From assembly GCA_029717555.1 (NCBI GenBank), contig JAMDHS010000069.1:50604-114603 (forward strand): a stretch of 64,000 nt of DNA. Reading direction: 5' to 3'. Shown here one piece after another: positions 12,101 to 27,100 of this stretch (position 1 is its first letter; the number at the start of each line of letters is the position of its first letter). The position numbers were made by a program, and so were the translations under genes. Source of the DNA: Peribolospora baueri (taxonomy: Eukaryota; Basidiomycota; Peribolosporomycetes; Peribolosporales; Peribolosporaceae). The notes under the pieces were generated by a model. The model had not been told where the DNA came from. It made no database searches and worked only from the letters and a program-made list of their open reading frames with translations.

Positions 12101-15100
12101 GCCTCGCCATGAAGGGCCCTCTGAGGAGCGTGCGGATGCTGAGCAGGGTGGTGAGGGAGCGCGTGAGGATGAGGGAGAGGATGGGGCTGGGGGTGTTGGA
12201 GCTGCGGGGGCGGGTGATGGAGCTGTTGGAGGTGGGGGCCGGAATGCGGGCTCTGGTGAAGGGCCTGCATTCGGTATTCGGTAGGGGTGTGGAGAGGGTG
12301 GAGGAGGCCAAGGATGAAGGAGAACGGGTGGAGGATGGGAGGGCGGCGGTGACTAAGTGGATAGGAGTGGCTCCGCGTTGGATGGTGGTCGATGGGTCGA
12401 CGGTGGTGGTGGTGGTTGGTGGACGTCGTCGTCGTCGTCGACCGGTCGAATCAAAGGTGGACGAGCATCGAACAATATTAAGTCACTTCACGGCATGCAA
12501 AAAGGAGAGCAGAGGAACAGACGGACGGACGGACGGAGAGATAGAGAGATGGAGACAGATTGGTAGGACGATGGAGGAGATGGGATGCGAAAGGCGGACT
12601 CTCCTCGCCCAATGGATCGTCGTCTTCTTTCTTTCTTCTTCTTCGTCTTCGTCGTCGTTGTCGTCGCCGTCTTCTTCGTCTTCTTCTTCTTCTCCGTCGT
12701 CGTCGTCGTCGTCGTCGGTGGTGGTGGTGTCGACGATGACGGCCCCGTCGCTCGGCCAGCCCCGAAATAAAATTCGATAAGTAGACGACCGTTTCGGGTA
12801 AACAACTGTTTAACCGCCATTTCAAATTATCCGCAGTCTTTTCCACCCACCCTCCGATGAAGCAAGCGCCTCTGCGCGGTAAGCAGACGACAACCACAAC
12901 CACAACCACAACCACGACAACGACCACCTACAAGCCCAAGCGACCAGCGTGCGGCCAAGATGAGACAACTCAAGCACCACGAAAAGAAGCTGCTCAAGAA
13001 GGTCGACTTCTTGGAGGTGCGTCTCCCTCCTCGCTACCTTGCCCGCTCGCAGTCGATCACCGCGTCCCTCACCGCATTCCTCTTCCAAACAGTGGAAGCA
13101 TGATGCTGGCTTGCGAGAAATCAAGGTGATGCGAAGGTATCACATCCAGAACAGGGACGATTACCACAAGTGAGCCGCCGCCGCGGCGTGGCCCCGCTCG
13201 AGCTCCCACCCGCATTGCCTTCCGAGCTCATCCTTTCGCTCCCTCCCGTCGCTCGCCCGCCGTTCCGCAGGTACAACAAGCTCGTCGGCCTGGTCCGCTC
13301 TCATGTCCAACGCCTCTCCCTCCTCCCCGCCCAGGATCCCTTCCGCGCCAAGCAAGAGTCCCTCGTGCTCGGAAAGCTTTACGATATGGGCCTCGTCGAT
13401 ACGGGCACCAAGATGAGCGACGTCGTCGACAAGGTCACCGTCTCGAGCTTTTGTAGGAGGCGCCTGGCCGTCGTCATGGTCAGGAATCGGATGAGCGAAA
13501 CGGTCAAATCGGTTAGTACGGCGTGTAGAGCGAGCGGGCGAGCCGGAGAGAGGCTGAAATCCGAGTCTTTTCCTATCGTTTTCCTCCGATCTCCCCCTCC
13601 CCGCAGGCCGTCAAATACATCGAACAAGGTCACATTCGAGTTGGTCCGGACACCGTCACCGACCCGGCCTATCTCGTAACGAGGTGAGCTAGCGCTGTTC
13701 ACCCACTCCGCCCGTCTTCCATCCCACCTCTTCCTCCTCCGTGAGGCGAAGCTGCAACGGACGAGCAATCTCACCCCTTTTCTTCCTCCTACTTTCCTTA
13801 TCCACTGTCCCAACCTATCTCCAATGGCCAGGAATATGGAAGATTTTGTCACATGGGTCGACACTTCCTCGCTCAAGCGCAAGATCATGAAATACAACGA
13901 CGAGGTGCGTGCTGTCTGCTCGCTTTCCTTGGCTCGGCTTTGGATTCGCGCCGTCCGCCGGCGCTCATTGCTTTCCCCTCCCCTCCTGTGTTCGCCTGTT
14001 CCCACGCCCTCCTCGCGTTTTGCATTTCCTCTTCCCAGCTCGACGACTTCGACCTGCTGTGAACCGAGCCGTCCGTGCCTCCACCCATCCGTCCTTGGTG
14101 ACACTCGCGCCATCCTCCACAACGGCCGTCACCTATGTACGCATAGGGACTGCCTCCTCCCGGCTGGTCCGCAAGGACCTCCGTGTTGCCTTTCCTGTCT
14201 CTCGCCGCCGACTGATCGATCCGACCGTTGCACCTCATAGCTTTCCATGTACTATTAGACCAGACGTGTAGGCATGTTCGTAGAATCGACGATTTGACCA
14301 GACGTCCCTCTCGTTTGCGTCCGTCTTGAATGTTCTCGCCGCGCTTGTCCGCGACGGCATTAAGCGGAGGATTAGCGCTCGACGAACTCGACTTCGATCG
14401 AGTCCATTCCCTTCATTGCCATCCTTCTTCCCGTCCTCCTTTCCACCGTCCTACTCCACCGACCTTGAGACCGTCCAAAATGTCCTCCGCTACCGGTCTT
14501 GACGAGGCTTCCCAGGTGAGTTGGAACCAATTCGAGTCATCTCTGCGTTGTTTTGGCCCCGGTCCGATTCCCGTCCGTCCGGGAACGCCTCGCGCTCACT
14601 CTCCTTCTCTCCTCTGGACTCCGCCCTTCTCCTTCCTCCTTGACGTCCCTTCCTCGAAGCGAGAGCTAGCCTCATTCCTCGAGGCCGAGCAGGCCAAGGC
14701 CAGGGTGCAGAGCTCGATCCACAACTTTACCCAGGTCTGTCTCAATCCTCTCGTCTCATCCTGTGGGACCGCTTCGCTCCCCCTCTATGCAGTCACGCCT
14801 TCGTCGTTGACCCTTTGTTCTTATTCCGCCCCCCTTTTTTTTATCCTGCTCTCGTCGCTGACGACACGGTGTCGCGTTCTAGATGTGTTGGGACAAGTGC
14901 ATCACCGGCGGCGTGTCCACCCGCTTTGGTCGCGGCGAGGAGGCGTGCCTGTCCAACTGCGTGGAACGGTGAGCATCGCACCCCGATGGCTTACCTCGCC
15001 TCTCGCCGTCGTTTCCCGTCCGCGTCCGACTGACTCGCTGCACCTCTCCCCACTTTCTCCCGCTTTGCCTCGCCGCACCTGCCAGCTTCCTTGACACGTC

Positions 15101-18100
15101 ATTATTCATGGTCCAGCGACTGCAGGAGACGCAGAAGCAGATGGGGAACATGTGATGTATCCTTACCATGCCTCGCGATCGCAATTACTCTCCGCTCCCA
15201 TGTTCCGGTTCAAGCCGTGCGCCCTCGACTGACTCGCAGAGTTGGTAGTGCAGCGCATCTTTGGCTTTGGCGAGGTGAAAGAAGAAGCGCAGCTAACGCG
15301 GGCGCACAGTTACGCACGGGCTGACACTGCCGACGGAGACGGGTTATCGCATAGACGGCCTGCCAACGAAGATTTTTAAAAAAAAAAAAAAAAAAAAAAA
15401 CGACCCGGGCGGAAATTTTACTCTTCCAGTGATCAGTGTCAGGGAAAACTCAGGCCTCGTCTCAGAGAATGAGTAAGGGAAGGTTAGCGAGATCAAGGAC
15501 AAGAAGGTTACAGCAGTAAGAAGAGACGGGTCTTCAAAAGGGAGGGAGGATAAAATAGCGAGAAGAAACAGGTCTTCAACGAGGAGGGAGGATAAAGCAG
15601 CAAGAAGAAACGGGTCTTCCACAGGGAGGGAGGACCTCGCGCGCCGTCATAGGGTCACGGCGCAGACGAAGAAAGAGCTTCGAGAGTGAGTCGAGGCCTG
15701 GCGTGCTCTTTCCAAACGACCACCGATAACGCTCAAGCCTTTTTCGAGCGCTTGATCTCGCATTCACATACTCCATCTAGAGACAGTCCGACGCGGTGAA
15801 TCCAAGAGGAAATAAATTCCATCCGGCGACGGTAGAGAATCCGTGTCACGAACGGCTGTCACGAACCGCGTCCTCCTTTCACCCTAACTACCTCTGCCCC
15901 CTCCTCATCAAGTTCCTCCTCACTCTCCGACTAGCTCCACCCGCGCCCCTCTCCTTCTCTCCGACACCTTCCCAGGAGAGGTACGGTACCTCCTTCCAAG
16001 GCACGCCGCACAACGTGCCTCCCCCATCTCCGTTGCTGCCTCCAGCTCCTTCTCTCACTTCTCCGCGATCTTTAGAGGGAATGGGACCGTCGAGGTAGGC
16101 CCAGATGGGAAGTTCGAGGTCGCCTTTTACGAGCGCTAGACGGCGGGCCGGCTCCGAACGAGGTGGTGCGCCGAGTCGACGAGCCGACGAATAGCGCTGG
16201 CCGAGATCACGGTCCTCGTCGTTGAGGTGAGAGGCCAGGCCGCGAGGATGCAGCGGCGTGAGGAGATGAAAGGAGGAGGAGAGAGGATCGATGGAGCGCA
16301 CGATCGCTAGGCCCAAGCAAGTGCTCGACCCAAACGGCGGCCCGGCGTGGCTCCCGACGCCGGACATGGAGATAGGCACGTATTGTAGTGGCCGAGGGTG
16401 GTCGCGGAACTGGCTGGACGACTGTTCGCCGATCGCCCGAGCGTTAACGGTCCTCAGCCCGTCCGCTCTGCCATCCTCTTCCTCATCCTCCAGAACGATG
16501 ATGCCCACGACCGAGCCATTGAGGGCACGGAGGACGTGCTCATACTTGACCCCCTGAGCCTCTCCCACCATCCACGCTCCTCCTCGTAACCCTTCACTCC
16601 ACTCGACCGTCCAAGGCGGCCTCGCCAGCAGGGACAGTTCAAAATCCCATGTGACGTGCACATGACCGCCGCCGTTGTCTTCGCCGCCGGGGCCAGAAGG
16701 TGGGAGCCGGGCGTAGAAATATGCCATCATGGACAAGGCACGCAAATCCGCCGCGTTGTGTCTCTCCCCGCCTCCCGTCGAGGACGAGGAAAGAAGGAAG
16801 GGTTCGAGCTGACATACGTGCAATTGCGCCGGCCCTGAGCCTCTCGAACCGATAGAAGACGAGAAGATGGGCGAGTCGTTGTCGACGCGCGCGATTCCAT
16901 TCGTCATCATCTCCCCTCCACCCGGAAAGCTGGCTCTGGCGGCAAGCTCGATGGCAAAGTCGTCTCCACCCAACAACCCGTCGGGAGGAAGAAAGCTGAC
17001 GATGAGGTTAGGTCGCATAACCGCCTCTATACGGGCCAGCAGATCGACACCTAGTCCCTTCACCCAACCCTGCGTGTTGATCACGAGTGGGACGACCGAA
17101 GCCATCTTCGGCTCTTGCCCCTGATCGTCGAGCGTCTCGTCTCCGGACGGCGGTGCGAAAGGTGCAGATTGGGCAAATTGGACATGCAGGCGAAAGTGCT
17201 CGAAGAGATCGGAGAGCGCACTGAGGTAGGTCGATGGGGCCGAGCGGGGAGAGGTGGAACCGATGAAGTGCGCGCGAAGCGGGACGCAGGGATGCGTGAA
17301 AGGCGGTCCTGACGTTAGCAAGGACAGGATACAAAGCAGAAGCGACAAGCGACATCGTCCATAATCAGTGACGCGTCAGCGACGAGGGCAGACTTCGAAG
17401 CTGCACACACCAAGTAATGGCTGATCCAGGAGGGTGAGCGAGACGATGCCAGCCGGGGTGAATTCGGACTGACCGAGGTCGCACTCGAGGAAGGCAACCC
17501 TCTGGTACCTGGGACGAGCCAAATAGCCCAAGCCAGAGTAAGACAAATAGTGGATGCCATGTCTTCTACACTATACTCGCTCACCTCGTCAACAACCTAT
17601 TGACAGCCAACCGTGCAAAGGTGCTCTTGCCCACCCTCTTCGGACCGCGCACGAGGACGACAGGCGGATTCGCTTCTGCGTTCGCCTCCGTCTCCGCCCT
17701 TCCAATAGGCTCCTCCTCCTCCTCCTCCTCTTCCTCGTTGTCCCTGTCCATTTCCAAGGAACGACGCGCTCGAGCTTGCTCCTTCTCACTCGCGGACCAT
17801 GGCGGGGGGCAGAGGTCGTGTAGACAGGCAGACCAATCACGTGGCAACTTTTGACTTCGAAGATCTGGCTTGAGGGTCAACATCTGTTCCAAAAACGGAC
17901 GGTAGAAGACGACCACCATGTGAAGACGTGAACGGCCGAAACCTTTGGTGGTCGAGAGTGAAGCTTTATTGACTCACGGGAAAGAATCCCGTGATACCCC
18001 AATCCTCATTCTTTCCCTCCTCCTGCGTCCCTCTCCACCTAGGCGGGTCAAAAGAGTCCTTGAAAGAAGGTATGACCCTCGCCACCCCTTCTATTCCGCT

Positions 18101-21100
18101 CCGCAGAGGACGCAGCCAAATTACGGAGGCGAACCTTGTCTGGGGTGGAGAGAAGTTTGCGGGTAGTGAGAAGGGGAGTCGATGTGGCATCTTTTTCGGC
18201 CGACGAGTCCGATGTCGGGTGGATAAGGCCACGGGCCGTATGACGGCCAAAGGATGGTGCTTTGGGGAGTAAATGGGATACGACCGTTTCGACGGGCCAG
18301 AGAGCAGGGCGCCTAGCACGGAGACAGAGCCGTGGAGGACGGTCAAAGAGACGGAGCCGGAGAAGACGATGGACTGGGAGAAAGGAGATGTGCGAGAGAA
18401 TGCGAAAGAATGCGAGAAGAGTTGTGAGACGACATGTTGAAGACTGGCGGTCCAATTCCACTCACTTCTCCGTCTTTCAACCCCACGACAACGCCCTCGC
18501 GCTCCTCATCGCTCGCCGCCGCCTTCACTCTGCCGTCTTGGGCAACTTCGCTCAGGTACACAAGGTTCTTCTCCTCTCCACCTGTCTTGACGGTGAAGTT
18601 TGATTCCACGCCCCCGTCTGCCAATGTTGCTTCACCGGCGTCGCCGCCTCGCTCAACGGCAGGCTCGTGCTCGTGCTCGAAACGCGCCCTCTTTCCGCTC
18701 GGATCACCATCCCCCGTCCCGCGCGCCATGGAGCCTTGGGCGCCTTTTCGAGATGATGTCCTCAAAGGTTGTTGAATTAGATCGTCCCCCAACGCCAAAT
18801 CCGTCGGGACGGCTCCTCTTCCTCCTTCTTCTTCTTCCTCGTCACCGAGACGAATGAAAGAGTGCTCCTGCTCGACGAAATCTAGTCCGGCAGAATCTTG
18901 GGCCATCGTAACCCCGTCCTTGTGCCCCTTACTCAATCGCTCTCCGGGTGCCTTTTTAGCCTCGACCGACCCGTCATAGTAGCGACTAAAGCGAACGTCG
19001 CTGCCGTCATTGGAGGAGCGGACATCGAACGATGCAAAGTCAAAGTCCTCGGGGTCTACGGCGGAAGGGGAAGAGGAGACGGAGGACGAGGAGACGCTCA
19101 TCTCCTTCTCAATGTCCATTTCACCATCCTCGGCCGCCCGGTGAGCCTCTAGCCGAGTCGAATTGACGGGTTTCGACCTGGGTGTGGAGGAGGAGGAGGA
19201 CGGTAATGTCCTCGCTTGCTTGCGGCCTTTCTTCACCTTTCCAGTCGACGAGGACGATGTGGCACGGCCTTCTCGCCCTCGTTCGCTCGTGATACGGGGC
19301 TTTTCTTGATGAAAGGCACCAGGACTTCCCTCCGCCGCAGAGGCAGACGTTGGCGCGACCCTCCTCCGTTCGCCATCAGGCTCAGACTTGGACGCCGCCT
19401 GAGCCGCCCGAGCCGCTCTTCGAGCAGCGATGGCGCTCATGGGCGCATTAGCGGACCCTCGCAAAGGTAAATCCTGCTCCTGAACGTCCTCCAAAGCTGC
19501 AGACGACGCTCCTACTGCTGCTGCCGCCGCCGCCGCTTTACGCGCAGCAACAGCGCTCATGGGTGCAGGCGAGGAAGAAGACGAGGTGGAGGCATTGGAA
19601 CGAGTGACAGTAGTTGCTGAACTCGCCGCTGATGACTGCGCAGCGTCAGCTTCAGAAGGGCGTTTTCGCTTCGCGGCTGGCATGTCGCAAGCCGCAGGAG
19701 AATGGTGAAAGGTGGACAGGTGACGATGAAAAGGAGCGAGGTTTCCGGTAAGGGAAGTGGTGCAGGGGTCGATCGAGAAGAAATGCTGCGGCACCTCGGT
19801 GGTTTCTGGCTGGCCCCCGGGTCGCGAGCGCATCATCGTCAATCAACTTTGCAAGAGCGACATTTCAAAGATCCCGTGAATTATCGTGACCCTTCTCGAC
19901 ATCCTGGAAGAACAGTCGCATAGACAGCTCGCTCTTTTAGTGAGTGTGTATCATACAGTGTTCGTATGCCAGGGGCGGCCGGATAGATGACGGATGAATG
20001 GAGTTTTCCGTCTCCAATAAGAACCACACTTCGAGAACGACGACGAGAAGGAATGGTTCCAAACGCAGAATGCATCCGACAGCGCGAGCTCATCTCAGAG
20101 CTCGAGCGTTCAGCATGGGACTTCAAGCTACGGGCTGGATCAGCGTGATGTTGTCACCCTTGAGGAGGATCCGGCCTGGCCGAGGTTGGATTCGAGCCAA
20201 GAGACAACAAAACGATGAGTAACCAGAAGAGTGTCATGAAACGGGTAACAGCAAAGACAAAAATTCATTAGTCCGACAGATCCAAATCCACCACGCATCT
20301 GTCTGTCTGCTGGAAACATTTCTGTAATAGACTCACCAAGCTCCCTTCGCTTCTTGTCGCCCTTCTGCCATACCTCCTCCGCTTCGTCCACCGTCACGTT
20401 CATGAACTCGTCGAATCCCTGACGGTGTGACATTTATAGAATTGAAAATAAGGCAGAATAAAGGGAGAAAAAACCGTCAGGAGGAAAGGAAAATAGCTGA
20501 GCACTTGAACCGAAGGGGCCAGAGCGAGCACTCACGATGATCTTGCCCTCGATTCGGAAGTCCAGGTTGTCGTACAGCCAGATTTGGATTTTTGTTCTCT
20601 GAGCCGGGCATCATACGTGCATCAAACATGCGCGCATCAGAATATAATGCAAGAAATTATATAAAGGCAATGAGCGAGTTAGTTGTCGAGTCAGGAAGTA
20701 TCCATGTCCCACGCGAGCCCAGCCAGCGACCGTATCTGGCCAGGATGAGTTAACCGGACATCCGAAACAACGATTCTGATAAAAAGAAAGCTCACTCACC
20801 GCCTGCAAGTGCTTGAATATGACGTTCTGGATTAAAGATCAAAGAGAAAAATGCAGCAAGACGCGGACGGTCAGTCAGCCAGTCAGTCCAACTCAGCCTG
20901 AGGAATTCATCAGTCGTCCATTCGCTCGTCCGCTCGCGCGCCATCCGCCTACCGGTCCATCCGCCCACCCTTCAACTCGTCCGTACATCCATGCCGCCTC
21001 TTATTATGCTGGCCTCACCACTCGCGCCTTCTACGAGACCACCAGCGACGGCGTCACACGACAAGAAGAGATCACAAAGAATCTGCTCCGACACTCACGA

Positions 21101-24100
21101 TGGGCTGGACCATCACCCGTTGCTGACGACCTGACATGGTGGGCAGGTGGTTTTCTTCCTCAACTTCCTTTGGTTCCTCGCGTGCCTAAGATTTCGTGAG
21201 CTGCCTCTTTGGACGAGCTGGACTGGTGACTGAGTGGTGGTTGACCGAGGTAGAAGGCAACGATGGTAGGAAGGTGGCCTTTTCGGTACGCGCACGATCG
21301 TCGGATGGATGGCTTGCCGCAGCAGGGAGGCCGCAGCGAGCATGTGCACACCTCCCATCCTCCGCGGAGGCGTCCAACTACCACCACCACCGTTTACTGA
21401 CCGACCAACTGTGTGCCCGTTCTTCCATTCCTGTTCACTGGACACCTTGATTTCCCCGCCTCTTCCAAACCCGCCGTGGGTGCCACTGTAACCATCATTA
21501 AGCTATCGTCAATCTCCGCGCTCCTCGCGTGAGCAAACTCGTGCTCTTAGTGAAATTGCTGCCAAGTCAGTATCCGACGTGCCGTGTTAAGGCAGCCTGC
21601 AAATACGGTCGTCACCGAAGCGCGCGCATGCAAGCCGTAGCGCTCAAGCCACTCTGGGGAAAGGAGATACTGCGAGAGTGAATTGACCGTCACCCTTGGA
21701 GACTGGCCAAACCTCGAGCGCGCCGTCCTTCGTGTTCGCGAGCTCGCAAGGGGCCATGGACAAAAACGAAAAGAATCAGTCTGGGAAAGAGAATGTGACG
21801 GTAGCTCAGGTCATTATCCCCTGCGGTGCATGCCAAGAGATGGTTTTGCCCATATCGGTCTGAGGTCGTCTAGGGAGGTGCTACAAACCGTCTTCAATTG
21901 GTCGGATTCTCCCTAAGTCGCTGAAGAGGCAGCAGTTCTCTCCGTCGCTCCTAGCTTCCTGAACGTGTCGACTTTGAGGGCGCGAGCCGAGCCTGCCCTT
22001 CTGAGCGCTGCCCATTGCCGAGGACCAAAGCGGACGCATTCTCATAGTATATTCAATCGCTCAATCCAGAGCTTCCTTGACCGTCGTCGTCGTCCCCTTT
22101 CCGCCTCCCCGTGCTCTTCTTCGGTCTCCCTCTGCCCCTTGTCCTCGTCGACGCAGCAGCGGTCGATGACGACGTACTGCTCCTCTGTCCCCTCGCCTTG
22201 CCCTTATTGCCTCCCGTCGGAGGCACCCACTCCTCGTCATCTCCCTCAACGCGCTCCTCTTGCGGAGCAATCCGTCTCGGCGCGATGAGCTGCTCGAACT
22301 CGTCGAAGGGCAATTCAAAATCTGTCGCTCGCCGGTGTGGAAAGGCGGGCGGGAGGCGGAAGGAAGGGTGAGAGGGTGAGAGACGGCGTTGTCTCGCTGA
22401 GGAGCCGGAGGGGGGCGGGGAGGGGGAGGGGGAAGAGGAGGAAGAAGACGAATCTTCCTGATAGTGGAACAGCGTGCGACGCAGATGTCTCTCAGCTTGC
22501 CGGCCATTGCGAACCTTTGCCGCTCATCTCAATAGACAGCGGGTCGAAACGAGACCCCATGTTCGAGACCAAAGATCTCACCATGTCGTCCAAAGCCTCC
22601 AGATCGTACATGCTCTCCAGCTGCTCCCACACGTCCTTGCTGTCCAACACGAACTCCTGTCCGTCCCCTCCCGCTCCCACATCCCCATCCTCTCCTTCTT
22701 CCTCCTCCCTCGCCTCCTCTCTCTGAGCTGCCAGCGCGTCCGATAGGTCTCGCAGGATGGCGAATGCGTGAAAGTGCTTGTGCACGCCTACGGGTCGGTG
22801 GGCCATGATGGAGCGGAGGAAGGAGAGGGTCACAGGCAGATTCGATCCGATCAACGGTTTCGGATCGGACGTCGAGGGGGACGAGGCTGGGTGGGCGGCT
22901 ATGGGCGAGGAAGCAGAGCGGTGTGATGCGGAGGTGGGCATGGCGAGGGCCCGGAAGATAGAGCATATAGTGGTGAAGCGGGGGTGGTGGTCAAGGATGA
23001 GATGGGAGCACCACTGGAGAGGATGGCGAGGGAATGTGGCGATGGAGACGGAGATGGTGATGTGATGACAGAAGAGAGTGGACGACGACTTGTTTGCGGA
23101 GATTGATGCGATGGTCGGGCGGAAGAAGATGCATGCCGTCAATCCATCGCCGTCGATCTGGCGTCGCTGGCTGGAAGACGATTGTATGCGCTCGTGTATG
23201 CGCGCCGCCAATAACAGCCCTCAGCAATGCCACTCCGTCCACTTCAGCACCATCTCCTCGCCCGCCTCGACTCCTCCGTCCTCCCCGAGCCAGACCACTT
23301 CAACAGCCTAGATCTCCTAAATTCGTACGTCGATACTCGCAAGGAACAAGCGGCTCGCTCGGGGCAAGGGTGGCCTCCGCCAAGTGCCCATTCTAGAGGG
23401 ACCTTTGAGAGACGCCGCCGTGCGAGCTGGCGACGCTCGCGTGCGAGTCCCAATGCCGACGGAGGCAGGGTCCTCGTCTGCCACGACTTCAAGGGAGGAT
23501 ACACGGAAGATACGTTCGCGCGAGGATACACTCTCGAATTCCTGTGCGTCTCTCCTTCGTGACGGCCTCACGGTATCGTCTGTCCAAATCGGCACACCTT
23601 CTGGCCATCCTGAGCGCGTCCGGAAGCTCAACCGTCTTACTTCGGGATTCTTTATGTTATGTTCAGGCAGCTGGTAGACACCTTCGTCTAGTGAGGGAGA
23701 CGATCGATCGCTGAGCTGTCTGGAAGGTAGCGTGTTGACCTTTCGACCTTCGCCCTACCCTTCTTTCTTCGTCTGCTCTGGCCCATCCTCACAGCTTCTC
23801 ACACAACCGAGTGACCATTCCTCCGCGCAGCTGGATCGATGCCTGTCATCATCATGGCGTTAAGGTGTTGGGAACTCTGTGAGCGTTCTTCGACGAGGAT
23901 ATAGGTGCTGAAAAGAGAAGGATAGGAGGAGAAAGAAAGCTGCTCTGAACCCGCAACTGTGACCTCCCCGTCCCAGCATTTTCGAATGGCGCGAGTCCAA
24001 ACTCGACCTCTTCTCTCTTCTTTCCCCTGCCTCCCCTTCCTCCTTCTCCTCCTCTTCGTCACTCGTTTACCCTTACACCTTCCACCTCATCGACCTCGCC

Positions 24101-27100
24101 CTCTCGCGCAACTTTGACGGCTGGTTCATCAACGTCGAGACAGACCTTGACTTTTCCGAGCTGCACGGAGAAGGGGGCGATGGCAGCGCTGGAGCCAAGG
24201 AGAGGAGCATGGCCATGTATGCGGAGCGGTTGAGGACGTGGGTTGAGGAGCTGACTCGGCTAGCGAAGGAGAGGATCGGAGAGGGAGCTGAGGTGATTTG
24301 GTGAGGCGTCCTCGTTCTTAAACCCGCTCTTCCGCTCAGCCGTGTGCAGCCTTTGAATGCCCTTCTCGTCGTTTCTCCTCACAGGTACGACTCCGTCACT
24401 ACTTCCGGAAAACTGGAATGGCAGGACGCGCTCACTCCCGCGAACTACCCCTTCTTCGCATCGTCCACGGGCATCTTCACAAACTACACTTGGTGCCATC
24501 CACAGCGCTTCAGTCCTCCCGGCGCCTTTCCCGATCCGAGAGACGAGCCTCTGCCGCTGCTGGCGTTATCCGCGGCGATGGCGGACAGTAGTGGCAGGGA
24601 GCGTGCAAGGCAGGATGTGTATGTTGGAGTGGATGTGTTTGGGAGAGGGTGTTGGGGAGGGTGGGAGGCCTGGAAAGCTCTCCAACGGATCGGACCTCAA
24701 GGAGCTTTGGATTTCCGCAACGGTAACGCCAGAGGCGACGGCGGCGATCAACGCGGAACGACGGAGGACGAGAATGGGCGCGAGCTGGCTCTCGGCCTGT
24801 CGGTCGCTCTCTTTGCGCCTGGCTGGACGTGGGAGCGCGAATACCAACCGGCTGATGGTCAGGGAGGTGCCGTGGAGCGGACGTGGGAGGAGTGGTGGGC
24901 GGACGAGTGCAGGTTCTGGCTTGGCCCAGGCGGCCTGGACGGAAGCTTGTCGTCGACCATCGACACCAGATCCGATTTGGATCGGCAGGGCAACAGGTCT
25001 CTCTCGCAATGGTGTCCGAGGAGGATACCCGTGCTCGCGCCGCCACCGTTTCCCTTCAATACGTCTTCATCTCTAACTCGGGCCCGGTCTGGCAACGCTT
25101 TCTGGACGTCTTTCAGTCGAGGCTCCGGCGCCGCATTCTACGTTGACGGTGAGAATGTGCTTGACCTCTCGTCGAATGCAGGACGCAATGGCTGGACGGA
25201 TATGAGCGTTTGCTCTCCGAAGCCGGATCAGTTGTGGGGCGATGATGGGCAGCGACGTTTTGATCACCGTGAAATAGGCCAAACTGAGGGCGAAATCGAG
25301 CTTGTCGCTGCGTTGGTCGACGATGTCGCCTGGTTGGGAAGCAGCAGTGTTGAGGTGCGGCTCAATCCGACTTGCCGTCCTGGTCGTGACATCCTTACAC
25401 CTAAAGCCGTCACCGCCGACGTTCAGGAGCGGTTTGTGCCGCTCAACCGTATCGCTCTCGCGGGAGGCGAGCGATCCGGGGATGTCAACCTTCACGCCAC
25501 GGTCATATATCGGCCGAGCGACTTGACCGTGTCTCTGCTCCACGATGTCGCAGTCGCCCTTCGTTCGGACACGGATTCGCCCACCGTCGATTACACGGTT
25601 CTGCGAAAGGACTACCGCGAGCTCGCGAACGGCTGGCGCAGGATCGATACTGTCTTTCAGCCACGGTCCGCGTCGTCGATGGCTGTCGACGTCATCTTGG
25701 GCCTTTCGGTGACCGTCGGAGCGGACGACAGTTCGAGGCGAGACTGGGATCGTCTGGTCGCTCAGAAGACTCCGCTCCTCCATGTCGGTTTGCTATCGCT
25801 CTTTCGAGGCGATTGGTCGAGGCGGGTGGCGGCGCGGGCAAGTCGAAGATACGGGACGACGGGTTCAAGTTCGAGACCTTCCGCGCTCACCTGGGTCGAG
25901 GTCAATTCTCCGTTGGGCGAGGGCGACAAGTCGCTATGGGGCGTCCTAAACTGGGATGGGAGCACGGGGACAGAAGACAAGCCTTCAGAGGCGGATCTCT
26001 ACTTCGTTTACGCCTCCTTTGAAGGCGTACCTTCTCTTACATCATCCCAGGACGTGCCGTCTCCGTCGAACAAGCCAATCTTCTTAGGTACTTCCACCTT
26101 CGAAGATGCTCCCACTCGCTTTTTCGTCGCCGGACTCACCCTCCCGCCAGAGATGGAGGAGCTTGGCGGTGGTGCGGTTTCGGTGACGTTCGTGGTGCGC
26201 GCTGTGGATGAATTGGGCGACGTGGAGGATTGGGAGGCTGCGCTGCGGACGAGGCCTATCACGATCCGATGAGGGCGTCAAGTGTCTTGTCGTTCTGGTT
26301 TTTACTGCCGGCGGCAAAGGTGTTGAAAATGGGTACAGACCACGACGGAACGCCTGGATCGGAGATCTACGAGACGTCTTGCAATGGCCGGGGGGAGGAA
26401 AAGAAGTGTTGGCGAGCCGATGTTTCCCCCAGGTATGGATGACCGAATCACGACAGCGGAATGCCAAGACGTATATTTACGGAAGGGGCTGGGAATAGCG
26501 ATGGGGCGTGGAACGACTACATTAGGAGGGGCGAAAAAAAAACGACACGATACGACGCGGGTGTACGAAACGATCGAGTCACCGGCCGGAGCGCGATCAC
26601 CCCTTCCCGAAGGAAGGGGAACGACGAAAAAGGTAAAGAGGGACGGCGCGGACTAGACAAACTTCCAACCGCCGGCGCGAAGCATGAGGCCGTCGGGGTC
26701 GTAGCGCATCCTTAGCTGCTTGAGGCGGTCCACGTCCGCGTACATGTCTTTGAGCGGAGTGTGAGGGGCTGCATAGTTGCTACTCGATGGCGAGGAGCGC
26801 GAGGACAATATGGGAAAGGATGGTTAGACGAGGGAGGGAAATGAGCGAGACGATGCGTCCAAGGTTGGAGAGGCACTCACGGATACTTAAGACCCCCGCC
26901 TACGTCGCTATCCAGCTGCGCCGTCGATTTGAGCAGTGTATTCGTGAACAAGTCGTCGTCGTCGGGATCGGTCCAGCTGTACTGGATGGTGAGAGGGAAG
27001 ACGGCGTGGCTGGGAGAGTGCTCGTAGGCTGAAGGCGTGGCTTGGTCCCAGTAGGAGGGGAGGTAAGGCTCAAGGAGGTAGGAGACGGAGGCGTGCGGGT